64,000 bases of DNA from Cervus elaphus (taxonomy: Eukaryota; Chordata; Mammalia; Artiodactyla; Cervidae), in contig NC_057834.1 in assembly GCF_910594005.1 (NCBI RefSeq), positions 106,915,650 through 106,979,649 on the forward strand, in the 5' to 3' direction. Positions within the stretch are counted from its first letter, which is position 1; every line of letters begins with the position of its first letter. Positions 55,031-64,000 of this stretch are shown piece by piece. Below the pieces are notes generated by a model. It ran no database searches. It had not been told where the DNA came from and worked only from the letters and a program-made list of their open reading frames with translations. A program made the position numbers and the translations under genes.

Positions 55031-55195
55031 TATCTAACAAATATTTATTAAGCAGCTACTTTGAGTCAGGTACTATTTCAGCTATTGAAAATATACTAGT
55101 GAATAAAACAGACACAGGCCTTGCTTTCATAAATTTATATTCCTGTAGGAGAATCAGAAAATACACTAAGGAAATATATAGAGTGACTTCCTTTT
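55031..55195 (-). mobile_element. L2 3' end, antisense
   Basis: 'taacaaatatttattaagca', 'tcaggtactatttcagctat' and 'aacagacacaggccttgctt' are the inverted L2 tail, directly abutting the sense L2 tail on its left. Confidence 0.7.
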
Positions 55196-55295
55196 ATAGC
55201 TCCAGTGTGTAAAGAAGTTAGAAGTCATTACTCCCATTCATATAATAAGAAAAGAGCTAACAAATGGAAAATTACTGATTGCTCTCAGATTGTTT

Positions 55296-55567
55296 CCGCC
55301 TGCAATACAGGAGACCCTGGTTCGATTCCTGGGTCAGGAAAATCCACTGTAAAAGGGATAGGCTACTCACTCCAGTATTCTTGGGCTTTCCTTGTGGCTC
55401 AGCTGGTAAAGAATCTGCCTGTGATGTGGGAGACCTGGGTTTGATCCCTGGGAAGATCCACTGGAGAAGGGAATGGCTACCCATTCCTGTATTCTGGCCT
55501 AGAGAATTCCATGGAGAGTCTGTGGGGTCACAAAGAGTCAGACATGACTGAGCAACTTTCACTTCCA
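55296..55567 (+). mobile_element. Dimeric Bov SINE, sense, with perfect TSD
   Basis: Two tRNA-derived units joined at 'tattcttgggctttccttg', same architecture as 5100-5452. Ends 'gagtcagacatgactgagca'. Twelve-base duplication ctcagattgttt at 55284-55295 and 55568-55579. Confidence 0.94.
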
Positions 55568-55579
55568 CTCAGATTGTTT

Positions 55580-56270
55580 GGAGAAATGAGGTTACAGGGC
55601 AAACCACCAGCCTGAGTTCTGGAGAGACAGGAGAATTCCAAAGAGTTGCAGGCGAGATCTCCTTACCTAGAGTAGAAGCCACTGGAGTCACAAACTGGTA
55701 GAAACATTTAAGTGATAATTTTGATGAAGTGCTGGGGGCTGAGTGTGTCTTAGCATGAGACTGAGAAATTTCAGGAGCTGTAGTTTTAGGGGGAGGCCCA
55801 CACATTCATGAGTTTTACCTCTGGGAACCCTACCAGGTACTCACTGTAAAGAAGCAAGAATGATCCCCCACTGGTTCCAGCAGGAGTGAAAAGGAAGAAA
55901 CACTGTGAAATATGCCAGAGTGTTCTTTATAACAAAGGTCTACTTTCAAGGATAAAAGGCTTAACCAAAGCCTCATCCTATCCAGGGGAGGGACATCTTT
56001 TGAACTCTAGTTCCTTCTAACCTCCCTTTCTCACTTAACAAGGGAGGTAAAAAGGTAAGAAACCTTTGGGAAGGTCACAACCCAAGGACACAGGCTCAAG
56101 ATTAAATCAAAAGATTCTACAGTGCTTTCCCTTTCCCACCCCTTAAAACCACACTAACAATGTTCCAGTAAAATAATAGTGGATTACAGCTGAAAGATGC
56201 AGGCTCTGTTTATGCAGGAGTTCCTGGGGAAGCCCTAAGACAGAGAAACAGTTTAAGCCTATATCAAACA
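55580..56270. other. Unassigned intronic sequence
   Basis: No repeat or exon recognised; leads into the L1M at 56275. Confidence 0.4.
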
Positions 56271-56274
56271 AAGA

Positions 56275-59200
56275 AAGAAAGAAGAAAAAAAAGCAAGAAA
56301 AAAATAATAAAAGGCAGAAATCAATGAAACTAAACACAGGAAAACAATAGAGAAAATCAATGAAACTAAAATCTGGTTCTTTGAAAAGATCAATTAAATA
56401 GATGAACCTTTAACCAGGTTAACCAAGATAGAGGACACAAAATACTAATATCAGATATTAAAGAGAGATCATGATTACTGATCCCATGGTCATTGATCAG
56501 ATAAAAAAAGAATCTATGAGCAACTCTATGCCCACAAATTTTATAACTTAGATGAAACAGACTATTCAATGAAAGATTCAAACTTCAGAAAAGCCCACAA
56601 AGCGCCAGGCTCAGATGGTTTTACTAGTGAATCCTACCAAACACTTAAAAAATACATTATACCAGTTCTTCACTATCTCATCCAAAAAAAAGAGAAGCAG
56701 AGGAAAGACATTCTGACTCATTCTGAGGCCAGCATTACTCTACTACCAAAAATCAGATAAAGATATTTCAAGAAAGGAAATCCAAAAACAAATACATGTC
56801 ATGAATACAGATGCAAAATCTTTAATATTATCAATATATTAGCATGTCAAATTAAACAATGTATGAAAAGAAATAGACACCACAATCAAAGAGAAATTAT
56901 TCCAGTTATGCAAGACTGGTTCAACACTCAAAATTCAATCAGTGTAAATTCACCACATCAACAGGTTAAAGAATAACAATCATATTAATAGATGCAGAAA
57001 AGACATTTGATAAACTTTAACACCACTCATGATTAAAAACTCTCAGCAAACTTGGAAAATATGGGAACATATTCAATTTGATAAAGAACATCTACCAAAA
57101 CCTCTACAGATAACATCATACTTAATGAGAAAAAACTGGATGTTTTTTCTTTTAAAACTGGGAAAAGGGCAAGGATGTCCTTTCTTACCATTCTTATTCA
57201 AGATTGTATTGGTCTTAGGTGGTACAATAAGACAAGAAAAGGAAACAAAAAGCATACAGATTGGGAAGGAAGAAATAAAGCTGTCTTCATTCTTAGATGA
57301 CATAACTATCTATGTGGAAAACTCCAAATAATAAAAACAAAGAAACAAAACACCTTTTTGAACTAATAAAAGAGCACAGTAAAGTCACAGGACATAAGGT
57401 AATATATAATTATGTCCCACAAGTTCCACAAAGTTGCTAGCAATGAAATTCTGGAATTTGAAGTTAAAATAATTTTTATAGCATACTGCAAAATCTAAAG
57501 TATTTTGGCATAAATTTAACATAAAATATACAGAATCTATATATGGAAAAGTACATAATTCTAATGAAAGAAATTAAAGAAGATCTAAGTAAATGGAGAG
57601 ATATTCTGTATTCATGGATTGTAAGATTCAATATTGTTAAGATGACAAATTTTCCCAACTTGATCAATAGATTCAACACAGTCCCAACTGAACATTCAGA
57701 AAGCTATTTTGTAAATTGTCAACAAAATGATTCTAAGATTTATATGGAAAGGCAAAAGACTTAGATTAGTCAACATAACAGTAAAGAAGAAGAACAAAGT
57801 CAGACTTCATGACTCACTGTGTGAAGTGGAAGTCACTCAGTCATGTCTGACTCTGTGACCCCATGGACTGGGGCCTGACAGGCTCCTCTGTCCATGGAAT
57901 TCTCCAGGCAAGAACACTGGAGTGGGTAGCTGTTTCCTTCTCCAGGGGATCTTCCCAACCCAGGGATCAAACCCAGGTCTCCCACATTGCAGGCAGATTC
58001 TTTACCAGCTGAGCCATCAGGGAAGTCCAAGAATACTAGAGTGGATAGTCTATCCCTTCTCCAGGGGATCTTCCTGACCCAGGAATCGAACTGGGGTCTC
58101 CTGCACTGCAGGCAGATTCTTTATTGGCTGAGCTACCAGGGGAAGCCCGTGACTTACATAAAGCTATAATAATCACAATAGTGTGGTACTGGTGAAAGAA
58201 CAGGAAAACAGATCAATGAAGTAAGTCCATAAATAGGCCCACACAGACACAATTAGCTGATCTTTGACATAGGAGCAAAGTCAACTCACAGGATAAAGGG
58301 TAGTCCTTTCAATAGATGATGCTGAAACAACTGGACACACACATGCAAAAAAAATAACAAAATAATCCATGCGCTGACATTATACCTCCCACAAAACCTA
58401 ACTTAAAATGGTTCATAAATCTAAAGGTAAAATGCACAACCATAAAAGTTCTAGAACATAACACAGGAGAAAATTAAGGTGGCCTTGGGTTTAACAATAA
58501 GTTTTTAGATACAACATCAAAAGAACAATCCACGAAGGAAAAAATCGATTAGCTGGATCATTAAAATTTAAATTAAAAACTGCTCTGTGATAGACAATTT
58601 CAAGGGAATGAATAGACTAGCCACAGACTTGGAGAACATATATTTGAGAATTTGTAGCCAAAATATACAAAGAATACTTAAAATTCAACAATAACAACAG
58701 AAGCAACCCAGTAAAAACATGACTAAAAGATATGAACTTAACCAAAGAAGATGGGCTGATAATCATATGGCAAATCATATGGCAAATAATCATACGAAAA
58801 GATGCTCAACATAATTTTCCATTAGCGAATTAAAAATTAAAACAATAATGATATAACACTACAAACCTATATATCACTACAAAATAGCCCAAATCCACAA
58901 AACTGGCAGTATCAAACTTTCACATAAATGGTGAGCAATAGGAACTCTCAATCTTTGCTGGTGGAACTGCAAAATAGTACAGCTACTTTGGAAGATAGTT
59001 TGCTCTTTTATAACAAATGTGAATATAGTCTTATTGCAAAACCTAGTAATTGTATTCCTACCCATTTGAAAACTAAAGTCCATACAAAAACCTACATGCA
59101 AGTATTTATTCATAGTCACCAAAAACTGGAGACAACCAGGATGTCCTTCAGTAGGTGAATGAATAAACACACTGGTATATCTGTACCATCTACACCAATT

Positions 59201-60990
59201 GAATATTATTACACAATAAAAAGAAATGAACTACCAAGCCTCAATAAGACATGGATGCATCTTAAATGCATATTACCAAGTGAGAGAAATGAGTCTGAAA
59301 AGGTTACATATTCATGATTCCAATTATGTGACATTCTGGAATGCAACTGTCTTTACACAACATTATACGTTTGTCAAAACCACTGAAGGTGACAGCGCAA
59401 AGAGTGAACCATAAGATATGCAAATTCAAAAGATAATTTCAGAGATGAGGGGAATCCTATGACGGAATACAGTACGTGTCAAGCAATCTAACTGTAATAC
59501 AATGTATGATATGAGACAGTCTCACTGTAGGTCGTGGGAGATTAATGTGCTGATCTAAGTAATTTTGGAAATGAGCAGAGTTTGTAAAACTAAAGGCAAA
59601 AGAAACTGTACATAAACACTGTACTCAGGTTGATAAAGCTATACTCCTTAAGGGTCTGGCTTAACAATTCTGATATTTCCATACAGGTACATTGGAGCCA
59701 GGTTTCTCACTATTTGAGTGAGAGTTTACAAATAAGCGAAACGGGAAGGTTAGAATAATTCATGCTGTAACAGACTACAGTTGTAGACATCACTATAAAC
59801 TAATGTGTAGCTTAATGTAGACAGAGATGATTATATATAGAAATACTTACAGAGGTGGGTATGTACACAGATTAGTATAGGCACATATATTTCCTTTCAC
59901 TGTCAGCTGGCCTCCCTAGAAGCAAAAACAGCTCAGGAGTGAGCACACGTGATGCCCAGATTTTGGTTTCTAATATCATTCTCTAATAAAAACAAGAGTT
60001 CCCTGGAGAAGTGGCTGATTCCAGGTCTGGGGCAAGAAATATAAAAGATGAGCCTGGAACATCTTGTACTGCCCAAAATTAAAGAAGTAATTAAAAAAAA
60101 TACATACAGAATTGTGAGGTTTTATCAGAGAGATAAAGAAGGCAATTAAGGAGCTTGCAATGGTCAAAAGTAGAAGAATTGGGAAACAGAGTAAGTAGTA
60201 TTGGATTATAACCCGAAATATACCATAGATATCTATGAGCCCAAACTATCATAAAGAAATGACTGAGTAAATAAAGCAAGAATGAATGAATAAGGAGATG
60301 AATCTCCCACACAGAATTCTAAGTCTATGTAAATATTCCACCCTTAAGGAAATAGAGCATAATTTCCATGCTGTTAAGTGTGGGATCCACATAGTGACTT
60401 CCTCCCAAAGAGAACAGCATATAAAGTAGAAAAAGAGTAATTTTACAGTGGAGAAACCTGGCCTACACCACCTCTGCCAGGTGATCAAAGTCAGCATTAA
60501 CACCAACAAGTCATGTTGACGGTATGTACCCTTGACGTGATGTGATGAGAATGGTACTTCATCTCCGTGGTCCTCCTCCCCCAAACAACCACAGTCTAAT
60601 CATAAGAGAAGCATCAAATGCCAATTGAACATTCTATAAAATTCCTCCAAACTGTCAGGGTCATGAAAAACCAGAGAAGCCTAAGGACACATGATGTTTA
60701 AATGTAATCTAATATACTGGATGGGATCCTGGAACAAGTAAAGGATATTAAAATTAACAAAATCTAAATAAAGTATGGACTTTAATAATAACCTATCAGT
60801 ATTGGTTAACTAATTGCAACAAACATACTATACTAATGTAAGATACTAATAATAAGGGACACTGGACATGGGGTTTATGCCCAGTTTATGAAAACTCTGT
60901 AGTTTTACAGAGATATAATTACGTAATTTTATATAATTTTCTATAAATACAACATTGTTCTAAAAAAGAGTTTATTAAAATAATGTATGA
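56275..60990 (+). mobile_element. L1M-type LINE, sense, 4.7 kb (ORF2 and 3' UTR), decayed
   Basis: The longest element here. ORF2 passages in order: 'ctggttctttgaaaagatca', 'agcgccaggctcagatggtt' (the PGSDGF box), 'aagggcaaggatgtcctttc' (QGCP), a reverse-transcriptase active-site region read as FLDDITIYVENS where L1 normally has ADD, and 'tggatgtccttcagtaggtg'. The 3' UTR, from about 59.9 kb, matches that at 3.4-4.4 kb. Many stops and indels; a dimeric SINE interrupts it at 57822-58148. Not functional. Confidence 0.88.
57822..58148 (-). mobile_element. Dimeric Bov SINE, antisense, inside L1M
   Basis: 'ggaagtcactcagtcatgtc', 'gagccatcagggaagtccaa', then a second unit 'gaatactagagtggatagtc' to 'gagctaccaggggaagcc'. 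Third copy of the dimer architecture. The L1 reading resumes at 'gtgacttacataaagctat'. Confidence 0.92.
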
Positions 60991-61014
60991 ATAAGTACAC
61001 ATACACATACATTA

Positions 61015-61388
61015 CGTTAGGTGGTGATGAGTACTAGGGAAACAAAATCAAGTAGGATAAGGGGATGAAGAATTCTCTACAGGAGTAGAGAAGTCAGTTT
61101 GTACAGGGTAGCAGGAATGGCATCTCTCTGATACAACGATATTTGAGCAGAGATCTGAAAGGGATGAGAGGATGAACCATGCAAATATCTAAGGAAGAGG
61201 ATTCTACGCAGAGGGAACTGGGTGTCTGAAGGCCCAGAGGTGGAAGTGTGCTTAGTATACGGACAGACAGTGAAGGGGCCAGGGCAGATATGCAACCTGG
61301 GAAAGGGGCAAAGAGCCCGAGATGAAGTCAGAAAAGGACTGGGTGCCAGGCGGGCAGCCTTGCAGGCCACAGTGAGGATCAAATAAGT
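61015..61388 (-). mobile_element. L2 LINE, antisense
   Basis: 'atttgagcagagatctgaaa', 'gattctacgcagagggaact', 'gtctgaaggcccagaggtgg' and 'gcagccttgcaggccacagt' are the reverse complement of the L2 ORF2 end and 3' UTR. Confidence 0.75.
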
Positions 61389-62335
61389 GAATCAATAAAT
61401 GAGATGAATGGAAACTGTTCATTTTGAAATTTATTTTAGGTGCTTCAGTCTTTCAAAACAGTTTAAATAAAGAGATAGCCTTTGTAATACACCTCCCTCC
61501 CCCAAGTATATGCAAATATTTTATTTTAAGAACACAAAATCTCTTAGCCATTAATTGCTCTAACAAGACCCTCTAGACCCACCAAAGCAGTCTAAGGCAT
61601 GCCATCTCCTCCCTGAAACTAAATTTCAGTCTAGTTTCTAGACAGGCAAAGTGAAATGAAGGCTTGAGGCCAACTTTTCACATAATTCAATTAAAAAAAA
61701 AAAACTACATATGCCTGAAATCTTTAGATAATGGAAAGAAAAGTGGATTTTCCTCTCTTCGTTATTAGAGCAATTGGCTCAAACTCTCATTTCATTTTGA
61801 ACATGCAGGCACAACCCAGAGTCTGTAATTAGTTTCAAACCACCAAAGTAGAAACAGAATAAAACCTCAAGTAACTGAAGGAACTTTTTTTCCCTTGACA
61901 TACTTGGCTTTCAATGGCTAGAGGCATAAGGCATTGATCCAAAAAGCAAGCTTATGACTGAGACTGATTTAAAAAACAAAACAAAATAACTTGCGAAGTA
62001 TGCCTTGGGTGAGTCCAATATAAGCTCCTTACTTACTGCCTTTTCCCTCTCTAATTCCAGTCCCACATAAGGAGAGAAGTTATCCTTCAGGATGACAAAA
62101 TCCCCAATCATTTGAGGACAGCCCCCCAGGCTCATCACTAGCATGCTAAGATAGGCACAGAACTCTCATCTCTTTCAGAGATTTGTACCAACAGGCTGAA
62201 ATAAAAAATACTTTTATTTGAACTTCCTTTTTACCAGAAAGGTACATAAACAAAGGCATTCAACTGCATGAATATGAGAATAAAGTGTGAATCTCTCAAT
62301 AGTGGGGACTTGATCTCAGAGTATCTTGGTTTATT
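61389..62335. other. Unassigned intronic sequence
   Basis: A tract at 61694-61704 without flanking duplication; no repeat or exon recognised. Confidence 0.4.
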
Positions 62336-62339
62336 TACG

Positions 62340-62468
62340 GCTACACTCAATCACGGGACACGTCTTTGGAGAAGCCAATCTTTCTGAACCTCAGTTTCTT
62401 CATCTGTAAAATGACAATTCTAATGTCTGCCCAAAAAGATCTTATCAAGATGAAATGTAAGTTCATTT
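62340..62468 (+). repeat. MIR SINE fragment, sense
   Basis: 'ctttctgaacctcagtttct' and 'tcatctgtaaaatgacaatt' are the MIR core. Confidence 0.75.
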
Positions 62469-62608
62469 GTATATATATATTTTAAAGAAACTTATTTACA
62501 AAATAGAAACAGCCTCACAGATTTAAAGAATGAATTTATGGTTGCCAGTGGGGAAAGGTGGGAAGGAGGGATAAATTGGGAGTTTGGGATTGATATGGAC
62601 ACACTGCT

Positions 62609-62945
62609 ATGTTAACTCATATATGTGGAATCTAAAAAAATAGTACAGATGAACATATTTCCAGGGTGGGAATAGAGATGCAGATATAGAGAATGGACAT
62701 GTGGTTACAGGGAGGCAAGGGAGCGGGGGACGAGGTGGGAGATTAGACTTGACAGATAGCTAGTGGGAACCTGCTATAAAGAAGAGGAAGCTCAGCTTGG
62801 TGCTCTGTGATGACATAGGTGGGTGGGATGGGGGTGGGATTGGAGGGAGGTCCAAGAGGGAGGGTATATATATATAGCTGATTCATTTCACTGTACAGCA
62901 GAAAGTAACAACATTGTAAAGCAATTATATTTCTATAAAAATACA
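62609..62945 (+). mobile_element. Ruminant L1 3' end (inner element), sense
   Basis: 'atatatgtggaatctaaaaa', 'ggaacctgctataaagaaga', 'gtacagcagaaagtaacaac' and 'gtaaagcaattatatttc'. Same subfamily as 28755-28968. Inserted in the outer L1. Confidence 0.85.
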
Positions 62946-62970
62946 TTTAAAACTGAGATAAGATAAACAA

Positions 62971-63124
62971 AGTGAAAGTGTTAATTGCTCAGTTGTGTCT
63001 GAATCTTTGTGACCCCATGGACCGTAGCCCGCCAGGTTTCTCTGTCCATGGAATTCTCCAAGCCAGAACACTGGAGTGGGTAACCATTCCCTTCTCCAGG
63101 GTATTGTCCTAACCCAGGGATCGA
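62971..63124 (-). mobile_element. Bov SINE, antisense, with TSD, in the outer L1
   Basis: 'gaaagtgttaattgctcagt' to 'ctaacccagggatcg'; the tRNA-derived end is missing. Duplication agataaacaa at 62961-62970 and 63126-63135. Confidence 0.93.
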
Positions 63125-63246
63125 AAGATAAACAAGGACCTACTGTAAAAATATTAATAAATAAAAATATATGCTTTATAAGGTTAAAAAATAAATTAAA
63201 AAATAAATATATAGATAAAAATAGATAAAATGATATCAGTCAGTAT

Positions 63247-64000
63247 CAGCTCAGTTGCTCAGTCATGTCCAACTTTTTGCGACCCCATGAACTGCAGCAC
63301 GCCAGGCCTCAGCGTACATCACCAACTCCCGGAGTCCACCCAAACCCATGTCCATTGAGTCGGTGATGCCATCCAATCATCTCATCCTCTGTCGTCCCCT
63401 TCTCCTCCTGCCCTCAATCTTTCCCAGCTTCAGGGTCTTTTCCAATGAGTCAACTCTTTGCATCAGGTGGCCAAAGTACTGGAGTTTCAACTTCAACATC
63501 AGTCCTTCCAATGAACACCCAGGACTGATCTCCTTTAGGATGGACTGGTTGGATCTCCTTGCAGTCCAAGGGACTCTCTCTTCTCCAACACCACAGTTCA
63601 AAAGCATCAATTGTTCAGTGCTCAGCTTTCTTTATAGTCCAACTCTCACATTCATACATGACTACTGGAAAAACCATAGCCTTGACTAGACAGACCTCTG
63701 TTGACAAAGTGATGTCTCTGCTTTTTAATATGCTGTCTAGCTTGGTCATAACTTTCCTTCCAAGGAGTAAGCGTCTTTTAATTTCATGGCTGCAATCACC
63801 ATCTGCAGTGATTTTGGAGCCCAGAAAAATAAAGTCAGCCACTGTTTCCACTGTTTCCCCATCTATTTGCCATGAAGTGATGGGACCGGATGCCATGATC
63901 TTAGTTTTCTGAATTTTGAGCTTTAAGACAACTTTTTCCCTCTCCTCTTTCACTTCCATCAAGAGGCTCTTTAGCTCTTCTTCACATTCTGCCATAAGGG
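63247..64000 (-). mobile_element. BovB LINE, antisense, running off the right edge
   Basis: From the 3' end 'gctcagttgctcagtcatgt' back through the ORF2 C-terminus. The minus-strand frame at 63615-63995 carries EIKRRLLLGRKVMTKLDSIL and MVFPVVMYECESWTIKKAEH before a stop. The frame at 63377-63610 carries KEISPGCSLEGLMLKLKLQY. Longer upstream sequence may continue outside the window. Confidence 0.93.

Larger units (their letters stand above)
62472..63235 (+). mobile_element. Ruminant L1 3' end (outer element), sense, twice interrupted
   Basis: The left part has 'aaacttatttacaaaataga' to 'ggacacactgctatgtt'. It resumes after the inner L1 as 'taaaactgagataagataaa' and after the SINE as 'aggacctactgtaaaaata', followed by an A/T-rich tail. 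Confidence 0.85.
19771..64000 (-). other. FGGY: Inferred last intron of FGGY (extends past the window)
   Basis: This stretch lies upstream of the terminal exon on the minus strand, beginning at the CAG acceptor. No open segment here matches the FGGY residues expected just before the last exon. The simplest reading is one intron of at least 44 kb, filled with MIR, L2, L1, BovB and SINE copies listed separately. An exon that I failed to recognise, or a nested gene, cannot be excluded. Confidence 0.6.

Noticed and set aside
57029..57331. 100-codon frame with a reverse-transcriptase-like end
   Set aside because: It is decayed L1 ORF2, with the ADD active-site residues altered (FLDD) and stops on both sides; not a functional polymerase.
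1..64000. CRISPR array, phage, operon or bacterial defence system
   Set aside because: No regularly spaced short repeats with unique spacers, no Shine-Dalgarno-led gene runs and no dense coding. The repeat content is clearly ruminant.

Overview
The window reads as nuclear DNA of a pecoran ruminant (cattle, sheep, goat or a relative). It carries many tRNA-derived Bov-tA/Bov-A SINEs, five 3' fragments of the RTE-type LINE BovB, L1 3' ends of the ruminant type and two CHR-type SINEs. All of these sit on an old mammalian layer of MIR, L2, L1M and MER5. I see no prokaryotic gene, CRISPR array, structural RNA or new multi-gene system. Nearly all open frames are chance frames or shadows of retrotransposons.

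One real gene segment is visible. On the minus strand, 19689-19770 is the last coding exon of FGGY, the FGGY-family carbohydrate kinase. It has a clean splice acceptor, a stop codon and an AATAAA signal about 117 bases past the stop. Everything to the right (19771-64000) is then most simply the last FGGY intron, at least 44 kb long. Everything to the left (1 to about 19540) is downstream intergenic DNA.

Left flank (1-19.5 kb): L2 at 2.8-3.4 kb, L1M 3' UTR at 3.4-4.4 kb, a dimeric SINE at 5.1 kb, a MIR/CHR/MER5/LTR-like cluster at 7.4-8.7 kb, two poly(A)-only insertions near 9.7 and 10.0 kb, SINE and BovB pieces at 10.4-11.3 kb, SINE-split MIRs at 13.7-14.2 kb, a chimeric SINE at 17.5 kb, and an L1M 3' end just beyond the gene.

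Intron (19.8-64 kb): a sense L1 tail (21.6-22.1 kb) and an antisense L1 cut by three SINEs (22.2-23.7 kb); L2/MIR-rich DNA at 24-39 kb; a full CHR SINE at 39.6 kb; BovB fragments at 40.6, 44.5, 46.5 and 63.2 kb in alternating orientations; a young L1 tail at 51.6 kb; a GC-rich stretch with tandem GC boxes at 52.9 kb; a 4.7-kb decayed L1M at 56.3-61.0 kb; and a three-layer nested insertion at 62.5-63.2 kb.

The points most worth a second look are the FGGY exon, three insertions made only of poly(A) between target-site duplications, the SINE whose 5' end is a 28-base copy of a nearby MIR, the stop codon shared by three BovB copies, and the GC-box region inside the intron. Family names rest on remembered consensus sequences; no database search was run.
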